The position numbers and the translations under genes were made by a program. A stretch of 64,000 nt of DNA from the NCBI RefSeq assembly GCF_041260155.1, contig NW_027248277.1, positions 7,313,910 through 7,377,909 on the forward strand, read 5' to 3'. The stretch's first letter is position 1. Every line of letters starts with the position of its first letter. A model generated the notes under the pieces. That model was not told the origin of the DNA. It ran no database searches and saw only the letters and a program-made list of their open reading frames with translations. Below are positions 48,014-57,713 of the stretch, piece by piece. This DNA is from Ptychodera flava (taxonomy: Eukaryota; Hemichordata; Enteropneusta; Ptychoderidae).

Positions 48014-49249
48014 TTAAGTCACCATCCCTATTCTTGTTACAGGCACTGCAAATCCTACCTGTTCCAGCGTTATGACAGGGGGCTTTAGTAAATAGACTTT
48101 AAAGTCTTCAGAGCTTCCATTGATTTCAGGGTGACTTTGGAATGCAACCTTCAACTTCCTGGTTACGCTAACAGTCTCAGTTCTGTTCAGCATCTTACTT
48201 ATCTCGGCTGACAAGTCAGCAACATTAGGTTCATAAAGAAAGTACTTTGCTCTCTCATCAAAGTACTTTTCAAGAAACACTGCCATGGCAGTTCTCCTTG
48301 GAACCAACACAGGAAGTGCAGCAGCTATGGCCCACAATGCCTCCATTCTAAACGGCTCATCAGGTGGTATTACAAGTACATTGCTTTGTTGAAGGTCCCC
48401 GTAAATTTCATCTTGAGAGCCGTAAGGGGGATAAGTGTTTGGTTCTATGTATGTACAGTTTAAATTGTCAGTAAGATAGGTTTTAGTACTTTTGAGATCA
48501 GCTGCTGAGGGTGCACGAACAAACCACTTTGGAATCTTTGTACACATAAATTGAAACCTGTCAGCTGTTTGACCCACTGCAGCAGAGAGAACTTTGAACC
48601 TTGTGGACTCAATCTTTTTGTCTGTTATCAATGTCAGCATTTGCTTTAAGCTGCTCGTTCTGGCTATTTGGTCAACATTTAGACCAAAGTAGGCCATCTC
48701 TGGTTTTGGAAGATATACTGCATGCTTCATTTGCATTTTGGTCGGTTGGTAAAGTTTTTTGTATTCTTCAAAGACTGTTGGTCCAACTGAGAAAACAGTG
48801 TCTGCTGCTTCAGCAAATTTCAAGTGTTTGTCTCTCAAATCAGCTGATGGAGATCCATGGTTTATCAAGACAACGTCTGCATCTTTGAAACAACGTTTTC
48901 TCAGTGCGGAGGCAAAGAGGTATGAGGTTGATGACTTTACGTGCTCAATGATATATTCAACATTTTCTAGTGTTGTGAGAGTTAAGAAGTAGCTTTCTGG
49001 TAACAAAAGCCATTTGCAACAAGGCTCATCATTGCCAAATGCGTCTTTGATGTCCTCATTCAAACATGGTGGTATGAGTTCAACTCCACAGTCAGCAGCA
49101 TCTTTCATTTCTTCCTCAGTTGCCTTCAAAACAACACAGCAGATCTTCTTTTGTCTGTTTTGTGCTGCAAGGCTTGCAAGTTGACAGTTGAGAGCTGACA
49201 CTGTGTCTCCAACACGGGACCATCTTTCAGCCAGGAATATGGAAGTCAT
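48014..49249 (-). CDS. GT-B glycosyltransferase-like (GT4/Glyco_trans_1-type) domain exon, probably non-catalytic
   Basis: The 411 codons open with 'SIFLAERWSRVGDTVSALNC', matching the first strand/loop/helix of GT4-type domains. They end with 'DEPFRMEALWAIAAALPVLV', matching the nucleotide-sugar site. In active GT4 enzymes this site carries an E-x7-E pair. Here the first Glu is E298, but the second position is Trp306, and the N-terminal Gly-Gly loop is also altered, so activity is doubtful (inference). Glyco_trans_1-type domains joined to NACHT receptors have been reported in Acropora coral NLRs, and this exon is on the same strand upstream of the NACHT-LRR exon. A donor CAG|GTAGGA at 48047/48046 would end it in phase 0, which does not match the phase-1 linkers. 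Either an exon is missing or it is a separate gene that stops at 48014. Confidence 0.78.
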   Translation of the reverse strand: MTSIFLAERWSRVGDTVSALNCQLASLAAQNRQKKICCVVLKATEEEMKDAADCGVELIPPCLNEDIKDAFGNDEPCCKWLLLPESYFLTLTTLENVEYIIEHVKSSTSYLFASALRKRCFKDADVVLINHGSPSADLRDKHLKFAEAADTVFSVGPTVFEEYKKLYQPTKMQMKHAVYLPKPEMAYFGLNVDQIARTSSLKQMLTLITDKKIESTRFKVLSAAVGQTADRFQFMCTKIPKWFVRAPSAADLKSTKTYLTDNLNCTYIEPNTYPPYGSQDEIYGDLQQSNVLVIPPDEPFRMEALWAIAAALPVLVPRRTAMAVFLEKYFDERAKYFLYEPNVADLSAEISKMLNRTETVSVTRKLKVAFQSHPEINGSSEDFKVYLLKPPVITLEQVGFAVPVTRIGMVT

Positions 49250-49260
49250 TTTGCTGTCAT
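49246..49260 (-). promoter_or_regulatory. Minimal uORF overlapping the start codon
   Basis: ATG ACA GCA AAA TGA: the uORF stop overlaps the main ATG as ATGA. It lies just after a TCATACAG acceptor (exon begins at 49263). Such an arrangement can set translation by termination-reinitiation, if the transcript is as modelled. Confidence 0.4.
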
Positions 49261-49263
49261 TAC

Positions 49264-50811
49264 CTGTATGAACAAAAGTTTAGATATGAAAAAGAGTTAC
49301 ATCCTAATACTTTTTAGATGGTATTATAATTTTGTTTTCTACAGTGCAGGCAATAGTTTTTTTATCATCAACAGGAAGAAGTACTCAATCTGAAGACACA
49401 CAGTGCATACACACAAACATAAAGGTAGCAAATAATTTTGGGATTGAGATAGTGAAATATACCGTACAATCAGAACCAGCAGTCTTCTATGGTGTAGAAT
49501 TTCTGATAGCATTTTATGATGGCACATTCAATGGTATATAAATTTACATGTAAGGTAATTAACTCCGAAAATCTGTCACATGTGTGCAGTGTAATACTCA
49601 GCAGTAGTGCCAACCTGATGAAAAGAGCATGGATGCATGGCAGTTTTGTGGTTCACATTGACTAGCACAACTTGCCACAAGGTAGGGTAGAGTAACCACG
49701 CCGGTAATTGTTCTGCCAAAACATGGATAGACAACTAGAGTTTACAAAATCACGTAGGTCTCACAGAAAAAAAAAAATTATACTGTAACTAAGTCAAAAA
49801 TATACTTAAAACAGTGATACCATGACGGAAGTTAAATGCTGTCATAGCTGTGGAAATGCAGCTATCTGTTGCGGGGTAGCTTGCATCTATGCAGGTCATC
49901 AAAAGGTCAACCCTGCCATGGGTAGCTTCGGGCCACGTCGTAGCGAAAATGGGTCAATCTCGATGACCTGGCTTTGGTCGGGACTTTCAATGGTAAAATG
50001 AACCAAAGTGAGCGTAATTCAATAAAATGACCTGTAAGCTTACCTGTCTGAACTCTGATTTATATGCTCATTCCATATCCTTTTGTTAACAAAATGTCTG
50101 GTTCGCTTACATATTTCGGCTGATTTTCCAAGGTCTACTCCACAGTTTCACTCTGACCTGCCCTCTCTCTATTCATGTCCTCATGCATGTCGTTCTTATT
50201 AGCATATCAATGGAAGTCAGAGTCTGCTGCCAGAATGAAAATCTTGGGTAGTCCTTGGAAAATCAAACGAAATATGTAAATGAACCAGAGATTTCGTTCA
50301 CAAAAGGATAGAAGGAATGAGCAATAATCAGAGTTCCTTTCGACCTACATAGACGCACTACCCCGCCACACTAGCTGCGTTTCCACAGCAAATGCTGTCA
50401 TAATTTGTTCGGGGTGTGTGGGGGTGGGGGGGGGGCAGCATTCTAAAGGTTGCAAGTAGCCATCAGAAATGCATTGATCGAGTAAAAACCTAACAAATTA
50501 CTGAACTGAAGGTCAACACAGCGAGACACCGGTTTTATCGGTCATTCTGCGGTATGACCCCGAATGACCCCATTTGAACTACGCTGCGTATACTGCTTCT
50601 ACTCCATCGCACTGAACTCGAAATATTCAACAGAGGACGATATTCGTACTTAATGGCTTGAAGATTACCTTGGCAGTAACCGGAGGAAAATAATTATACT
50701 AGTATGCAATTTTATTGGCCAGACAAGCAATAATACGGTCAAAAAAACCCAATGCCAAATACACGGAAGTATACGCTCCTGCTGATATCAGTGAGAAATT
50801 TACGTTCTTAC
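49264..50811 (-). other. 5'UTR intron of the glycosyltransferase-like gene
   Basis: Bounded by CCAG|GTAAGA at 50812/50811 and TCATACAG at 49264. It contains the foldback element 49847-50389 and no coding sequence. Confidence 0.5.
49834..50402. mobile_element. Foldback element with exact 13-bp flanking direct repeat
   Basis: The element 49847-50389 begins 'GCTGTGGAAATGCAGCTA' and ends 'TAGCTGCGTTTCCACAGC'. Arms of about 150-300 bp share, in mirrored order, 'GCGGGGTAG', 'AACTCTGATT', 'TGCTCATTCC', 'TATCCTTTTGT', 'ACATATTTCG' and 'GATTTTCCAAGG'. Both sides carry AAATGCTGTCATA (49834-49846 and 50390-50402). Confidence 0.88.
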
Positions 50812-51000
50812 CTGGCCGAGAGGTATGATCCGCGTATTTGAAGTCTGTTTCTTTTTGTAATCCGGTTCCCTCAACGCATTCAAAGGTACCTCAGCTTTTT
50901 GAGTTGCACAGTCTTCACAAAGAATGCCTCGACAAAAACCTCTTTTTCGTCAAAATCAGAGTAAAATCGCGTAGATCGCACGTCATACACACAGATCCGC
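50812..51000 (-). other. 5'UTR exon (non-coding) of the glycosyltransferase-like gene
   Basis: GC-richer block ending at a good donor, CCAG|GTAAGA. It lacks a long frame and starts just after an AAAATGGCGG motif, typical of transcription starts. The exact start is uncertain. Confidence 0.45.
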
Positions 51001-51063
51001 CATTTTAATTGTAGGTCAAACCAGGTCAAACACCCTGCGGCCAGGCAGGCGCCCTCTAGCGAC
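50996..51063 (-). promoter_or_regulatory. Promoter with YY1-, DR4- and CTCF-like sites
   Basis: Minus-strand AAAATGGCGG (YY1-like, in the sense direction used near start sites) at 50998-51007. AGGTCA-AACC-AGGTCA, a perfect DR4 nuclear-receptor element, at 51013-51028 (+). 'GGCGCCCTCTAGCGAC', close to the CTCF core, at 51048-51063 (+). Motif evidence only. Confidence 0.45.
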
Positions 51064-51142
51064 CGTTCCGAATAAAAATGAAAGAGCTACAGCTGGATAG
51101 AAACTGCGTTCGACGGCTTGTAGTGTGTTTTGATAAGGCGCT

Positions 51143-51372
51143 TTAAATAAAATTCTTTGTTTGCCGTCCGCGTGCTGGTAAGTTTTTAGATAAAATTAAG
51201 AAAACAAACACAATGTTAACACTATCACAAATAAAAACAATATTTTCCCAAAAAGAATCCTAATAAAAATTGAGCTTATGTTAATACACTTGTGTTTTTT
51301 GTCTTTTTTTCCCCTGGCTGGCTGGTAGGTTTTTCAAAAATCTAAGGACGGCAAACGAAAAATGTTCTTTAA
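51143..51372. mobile_element. MITE copy 2, TTAA-flanked
   Basis: The same element as 42722-42952, interior 51147-51368. TIR start 'ATAAAATTCTTTGTTTGCC', end 'GGCAAACGAAAAATGTTCT'. It lies just upstream of the minus-strand promoter. Confidence 0.8.
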
Positions 51373-51379
51373 ATGGCCT

Positions 51380-52286
51380 AACATTGAAATCACCTTGACT
51401 GAATTCATCTTGTCAGCTACATTCTCCAGCAGCACAAACAGAACAGACGTTGTGTCTGTCAACATACATATTTCCTTCTCTGTGCTTTCGAAGCTACCAG
51501 TCCATAAGCTTAGCTCATTTAGAGAGCCATTCGTCTTTCATGTGAACCACGTCCTATAAAGTGGACAGTCACTAAACTGAGTGCAATGCATAACAATAAA
51601 AAGTTATCTAGCTCAAGTATTGGCATGTATACAAGTTTTGATATGCTCAGAAAGCAAATACAAATTCATCTTACGACAACAACATAATTTACATAAGCTT
51701 AGGCTATAGGGCCTATTGCCCTTTTATAATCGTCTAGGCTATTTTCTCATGTTGACGAGTAGACTTTTCAGTTGTTGGAGCCTGGGATGTCGTCACTGTA
51801 GAATAATGGTCTCAAATGCGACATGAACTTCACAAAGTAGAGACTAACAGCTACATTATAAACAATATAAATGATATGAAAACGTCGTGGTATTATCAAG
51901 TCTAAGTCCTCAAAGTATACTTGTCGTGCAAAATTACATCACTCTGCTCTGTTCAATATCAGACCTCAATGTTAATATAATGCAAGCTTTTGTATGTTCG
52001 AATGTCATCACTCAGACTGCATTTTTGCTAATATTCAATAAACGTATTGTAACTTCACACTTGATTTTTGAAATGTAACTAAAAACGCCATATTAAATAC
52101 ATAACATTGTGCTGATGTCAAATTGTAGTGAGGAGTTAGAGGACAACAAATTAATCATACCTGTGCAGTTAATAACATCATAATTATGCACTATTAAGTG
52201 ACATGCAATGATTCATTATTATAGCGGCGATGGGAGTCATAGCTACAATGTTGGCTCTTCTCCGTTAAGACCCGTGTGTGTAAGAA
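51380..52286. other. Intergenic, no gene seen
   Basis: AT-rich; small open frames lack motifs. Confidence 0.5.
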
Positions 52287-52458
52287 ATGACAGTTTTTGC
52301 ATTTTTCTCGGTCTCATCGTTGTTCACCGGATGCTGGAGTGACTGCCAAGTTCTCTCGACGCAAGATGGGATGTCCTCGTTCAAATGTACGCTGATGGGC
52401 GGCAAACGCTGTAGATACAGCTTACCCCAGATTCGAGTACACAACAACACAAGTAAAG
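52287..52458 (+). CDS. Possible signal-peptide exon, phase-1 end
   Basis: The ATG opens 'MTVFAFFSVSSLFTGCWS', a plausible secretion signal. A Cys-containing stretch follows ('DCQVLSTQDGMSSFKC', 'GGKRCRYSL') and the exon can end at AAAG|GTACAC in phase 1, as do all exons of the eight-cysteine family. It could be the first exon of the 57.7-60.8 kb gene or of something else. The frame can also run on to 105 codons unspliced. Confidence 0.3.
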
Positions 52459-52459
52459 G

Positions 52460-54095
52460 TACACGTACAGTCCTCGGAACGCAGGTTCACATAAATGGTT
52501 GTATCTTGCTTGTGATAGGGCGAGGGTTAACTTTTGAGTTGGTTATCAAGAAAACGACAATACGTAACCCTGCAAGATATCGCATGGGTGTTTGTGTATT
52601 ATAGAGCTATAAGCACAATAATATATCATAAAAATGTAAGGAAGGTATTATAACAATATATAATACATGACAAATGTACATGTTGGCGATAAAATATACA
52701 ACCGTATATTATTTCTAAGTTACGCTTGTAAATGTTTGAAAATGGATGACAGTGTTCGAAAAGATTGCACTCTATGTTCTGTATCAGCTGCATGACACAG
52801 TCCATATTCGGTCTTGTTGGGAAAAAAAACATTTTACGAGACGATTTGCTATCATAATCTTGTCTTGCAAAATTTGGTTACAAGAATATATCGAAGAGTT
52901 GTCAAATTTAGCGTTGTAAGTTGATGCAAAAGTTAACAAAATACGCAAAATACTTTTGGATGTATTCATCTATCCTGAATATTTCCATAATATCTATCCT
53001 AAAATTTATCATAATAATTTTCGCTCTACTATAAATGGGCGTAAATAGTAAGCCCCAATTATATACACTTGCATGAAGAGGTGTCAAGAAAAGTTGATAA
53101 CATTAATTGAAAGAGGGCGATGCTTATAATGCTGAAATATCCGGTCAACGTCGTTTTGGCTCCTTCTGTGACATCCAGATTCATAATATAGAGCGGTGAT
53201 GAACGACTCTGGGTACACAGGCGAATCACCTACGTGTTTAGCCACTTTAATAATTGATTCTTTCGGTAAACGTATCAAATGAATGTACAATGTTTCTTAT
53301 CAAAATTTAAAGAAACATTGAAGGTCCGTTCATCAGCAGGTGCACCGATATCCTTTCAACAGAGGATGATGGCAGAACTGGAGGAGATTTTCAAAGATAA
53401 GAGACAACTGGACTATAAACATTTATTTTGAAATAGCGAATTGAAAATGGCAAGAATTAGCAAATCCATCTCACGATGTCAAGTTATATCTCTCTCCTGA
53501 CGTCAATCTTCGTTATTTAGCGAAAGAGAGTGCCCAAGGTTAAGAGTCTGCTGCCATGTTTACTTAAGTAAGCGACAATGTCAACGACAGAATAGAGACC
53601 CATAATGTAAAAGGTGAGTCAACACTCTGCAAAATAAAAAATATTGTTTCTCTTAATGTAATATACACCATTCCAGATTATGCAAAAGAAAACAAATGTA
53701 TACAGTTTAGGGTACACATCATTACGTTTTACAAATGGCTAGATAGTATTGATCAAACACGCTGTAGTACAAATGATTATTCTTTATTCCATGCCTGACT
53801 CCCAAACTTTAAACATTCTCAGAAAAGCGACTTCATAATCTTAGAATGCTGCTTGGCTTGAAAGTCGCTGCAACGTGTACGCCTATACCATCTTATTTCA
53901 GAACTGAACGTTTCAAATATCAAAAGCCGGAACTTTGCAGGTTGCCACTAGAGTTCTGACATATTTGGATCTAGTTATTTCTATAAAAGAAAAGAGTTGA
54001 GTTCAGATTAGACTCACTCACTGCACCTCATTTGCTACTCAGGTCTTTCCACAACCGAATTGTGATGCGCCCTCAACGGTCTGTCTGAGCAACCG
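52460..54095. other. No gene seen
   Basis: Open frames on the minus strand (52626-52969, 53084-53290) show no recognisable family. Confidence 0.5.
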
Positions 54096-54104
54096 TGACT
54101 CACC

Positions 54105-54281
54105 AAGCCAGCCAAACTACTAGTATATCGTAGCAGACTGAAACGATGAAAGCCTCGAAACACTCATAGCAATCTGGTGTGTCCAGGTATAAGTCGAATG
54201 TGATAAGTGTTTTGTAGGCCGGACTGTATGATAAACTATTTGCATCAGGGATAATAAAACCCCGAACACAAATTTCCGTAT
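54105..54281 (-). pseudogene. Partial eight-cysteine domain copy (D4), opposite strand
   Basis: After 'TTGTTAAAG' (phase 1) the minus strand encodes 'TEICVRGFIIPDANSLSY' then 'LITFDLYLDTPDC' and 'FEAFIVSVCY'. These match the first half of D1-D3 ('NFVI', 'ITFDV', 'GLIVYF'). The 'LCVRLL...CC...ETC' half is absent. A GTGAGT donor follows the last hydrophobic residues, in a different phase. It is probably a relic or a very diverged split copy, and it is host-derived. Confidence 0.6.
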
Positions 54282-54490
54282 CTTTAACAACATTTGCAAG
54301 AGTTTTTAAACTGTAAAACGAAAGCAGTTTTGAATTCTCCATATCAGATAGAACCAAACTTAGGAGGCGTCTTGTACGAAGCACCATCGTTATACCTCGC
54401 CAAACAAGTCCATTAGGGAGCCGTTATTACTTACGGAATCTCCGAAATTTCGGATGATAAGTGTGATCTTGTGAACCGCGGCTTTCAGTA

Positions 54491-54491
<1 letters not shown>

Positions 54492-54556
<65 letters not shown>
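54492..54556. repeat. (CT)n/(CA)n microsatellite
   Basis: CT run to about 54543, then CACACA. Confidence 0.97.
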
Positions 54557-54557
<1 letters not shown>

Positions 54558-54639
54558 GAAAGCTTGAATGACCCACCTCCACAGTCTGAGGGATCTTTTC
54601 AAATTGTTTTTTTTTTACAAAGTAAAATGTTTAGAAAAT

Positions 54640-54800
54640 GACGTGGGACACGAGAGAGTGGGTTATCCCCCTCTCACATGAAACTTTATGAGAAATTGAT
54701 ATGAGCAATAGTGCAATCTGAGAGGTATTTCAATTTATTTTTGTACTAGGTAATAATGTTTGAAATGATATTGAACACACATTTTTAATACATTTTTGCA
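54640..54800. repeat. Dispersed repeat copy related to 7020-7200 and 7500-7720
   Basis: Shares 'GAGAAATTGATATG', 'GTGCAATCTGAGAGGT' and 'ACATTTTTGCATGATCAGTG'-like text with the two copies in sulfotransferase intron 1. Confidence 0.55.
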
Positions 54801-55355
54801 TGATCAGTGTAATAAAGCCACGTACATGTATATACATTTAAGGTGATGCTATTAGATAAAAAATATTTAAGGCATACTCATTGTTACAACATGGTTGCAT
54901 ATTTATCAATCACAATATGTTGTTATCTTCCTGAATATACATTGAACGACATTGCGACCTGTAGGTCAGCAATCTTTGAAATAACCTAAACGATAGAAAT
55001 TATTCGAAAACGAATTTATTTGAGATCATTCGTTTACCAATGGAAAATTCAAAATGGATTGCTTCACGTAAACAAAATGAACTGTCTCATGGCATTGTAC
55101 AAATCTATAATTTGCCACGATTGAAGACCTGTCTGATCTGTTGGTGACGTGGTGTATTATTATACATCATTCTAAAAATGTTTGGCAAAAGTGATCGCAC
55201 TGTTGTTGGGGTAAAGTAAACATTTTTTTAATTTTGTCGACATTCACAGCGGTGTTCGGAGTCACTTGAGTAACGTTTTAATGAATATTCATTAGGTAGA
55301 CACATAAGGTTGTATCATAGGGTTTGCGGGGTATGTACACAGGAGACAATGGCGT
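54801..55355. other. No gene seen
   Basis: AT-rich sequence without recognised features. Confidence 0.5.
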
Positions 55356-55365
55356 TATTGTTAAA

Positions 55366-56735
55366 ACATTGGATTTCAATTACATCGAAATACCAAATAT
55401 GTTGAAGATTTCGTTTGAGTCCAAGCCGTTAATTAAAGTTTTAATAACTGGTACAGCTAATAGTTTCGCGAGAAATACCCGATAACTCACTGAGTAAAAA
55501 ATCCTTCTTAATCAATACATCATAGAATTTCCACGACACAAAGGTATAACGAACTCAGACTTGCTCGAAATAACATACGAGTAAACACTCCATGTATTTT
55601 CTACTGTAGTATAGACATTTGCATCTTATATATTTTTGTCCAATTGAAAATACAGCGGCCGTTTCAAGTATGACAAGACAAGACAGGTGATGCAATTTCA
55701 GGAGGGATATTTTAGTATTATTTTGAAGCATGGAATGGACCTTATAATATCGTAAATCAAAGTAAGATATAATTACATAACAACATAGAAAATGACTTGA
55801 ATAACTATAGTGGTTTTATATGATTTCACTAGCCTCAGTATTTGTAAGCACTGGCAACGAACGAATGGAGAAACGGACTATTTTACAATTAATTTTGGTC
55901 GCCAGTTTAAATTAAAACTCACCATTTAATTTATATTTATCTTGTGATAAAGTTATAAAGGACGAAACATTAATGGCCCTTTTGTGTACACCACTAAAGT
56001 TACTATTAAAGTGCATGGAAGTTATTTCATGAATGTAGGTCTGGATCTCAATTACATCGAAATACCAAATGTGTTGAAGATTTGTTCGATACCAAGCCGT
56101 TAATTAAAGTTTTAATAACTGCTACAGCTAATAGTTTCGTGAGAAACACCCGAACCTCACTGGGTAAAATAAATCCGTCTTAACCCGCTCAGGTTTCCCA
56201 TCATATAATTTTCACGACACAAAGATAAACTGAACTCAGACTTTGTTCAAAATGATATAAAGTAAACAATGCATGTTTTTTTACTCCAGTATAGACATTT
56301 GCATGTTATATTTTTTTTTCTAATTGAAAATACAGCGGCCATGCCGAATATGACAAGAGAAGACAGGTGATGCGTTTTCTGCAGGAATATTTTAGTATTA
56401 TTTTGAAGCATGGAAAGGCGGACCTAATAATATCGTAAACCAAAGTAAAATGTAATTTGATAACCATATAGAAAAAGACTTGAATAACCATAGTGGTTTC
56501 ACATGTTTCACTAGCATCAGTATTGGATAGCATTGGCAACGAACGAATGGTCCAGGAGAAATGAACTATTTGAAAATTTATTTTGGTCGCCAGTTTAAAT
56601 TAAAAATCACCATTTAATTTAATGTCACCCCGTTATAAAGTTATAATGGACAAAACATTAATGCCCCCTTTGTGTACAACACTTAGTTTACTAATAAAGT
56701 GCAGGGAAGTTATTTCATGAATGGAAGTCTGCTGC
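55366..56735. repeat. Two-copy tandem duplication, about 685 bp each
   Basis: Copy 1 is about 55366-56043 and copy 2 about 56044-56735. Shared landmarks in order: 'AATTACATCGAAATACCAAA', 'AGCCGTTAATTAAAGTTTTA', 'TATAGACATTTGCAT', 'AATACAGCGGCC', 'GTCGCCAGTTTAAATTAAAA', 'GTTATTTCATGAATG'. Divergence is moderate and neither copy is coding. Confidence 0.9.
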
Positions 56736-56879
56736 GGCCGATCACGATCCAAATGTATACATTAATGAAACAGCCAATACGATCACTTTTACATCGCATG
56801 TTTGCTTATCAATCATATATATAGCAAACGTTCTCCTAAATTATACTCATTCGGAAACGTTAGAGGTCCTCATTATATT

Positions 56880-56919
56880 ATGAAGGAAGTGCCAGTAGAT
56901 TACAAAGAATGGCAAATCG
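56880..56919 (+). CDS. Possible 5' exon before D3
   Basis: ATG-led short frame 'MKEVPVDYKEWQI' ending at G|GTAGGT in phase 1. This would join D3 with the codon GAC. It has no signal peptide, so it is only a weak candidate start for a separate D3 gene. Confidence 0.22.
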
Positions 56920-57713
56920 GTAGGTTTTATGTACTTTCATAGATCTTTTATCGATAGCAGTTGGCTGAAAAAAATGTGCTTAAAATATGCCTGATTCCTG
57001 TTGGATATCTAGACTTGAAAACTCTTGTTCTCATATCACTAGCTAGAGTTATTTGTTCTATATTTCGAGTGAGGAACAACATTTACTATATAACCATGCA
57101 CGTTCTTCTGGAAGACGAGACCGGACGTCAATTTATTTAGTTGATCATTTGCCTCGTATTCTCACAAATCATGTACAACTTTAAAAGACTAAGACACCGT
57201 CATGAGCCACATATGTTTTCACCATTAATATGTATACGAACAAGAAGTTTCATCTTATAAGCGCTTTTTATGTCTCAATAAGTTAAAGCCTTCGTTCTCT
57301 TGTGTACCTTGCAGATTTTTGGCTGCTCGTCTCTTTATTATGTCAATCTTTGTGCTGAACAGCAATTGTAATGGTCTGTACAATTTCCTAATTATTTGAG
57401 TCGTTAGTGTTTTCTTTGTTGTTTTGTGATCTAGACTTACTGCGTTCTCGACGGATTAATCAGAAATAGGAGGCGAACGTGTGTGACAATCATTTGTCTG
57501 AAGAATTTTGGCGATGCTTGAAATTAAGCCATAGATTCAGCAAGTTTCCATTTGGTTCAAACTTGCACTATACGATACCGATAATCAAGTTCTCATGCCA
57601 TTGTATGTATGTGTGTATGTACTTATTTATGTATGAGTGGATAGATTGATGTAAACTACCTTTATTATGCATTTTAAGTTTTTCATGCTTTCTTCGTAAT
57701 TTTGTTTCAACAG
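56920..57713. other. Sequence before D3
   Basis: Intron or flank; short TATG repeats near 57601-57640. The acceptor is TTTGTTTCAACAG. Confidence 0.5.

Noticed and set aside
54100-54387. A complete 95-residue gene on the minus strand
   Set aside because: The part from 54281 down aligns to half of the eight-cysteine domain, and the upstream residues look like intron read-through.
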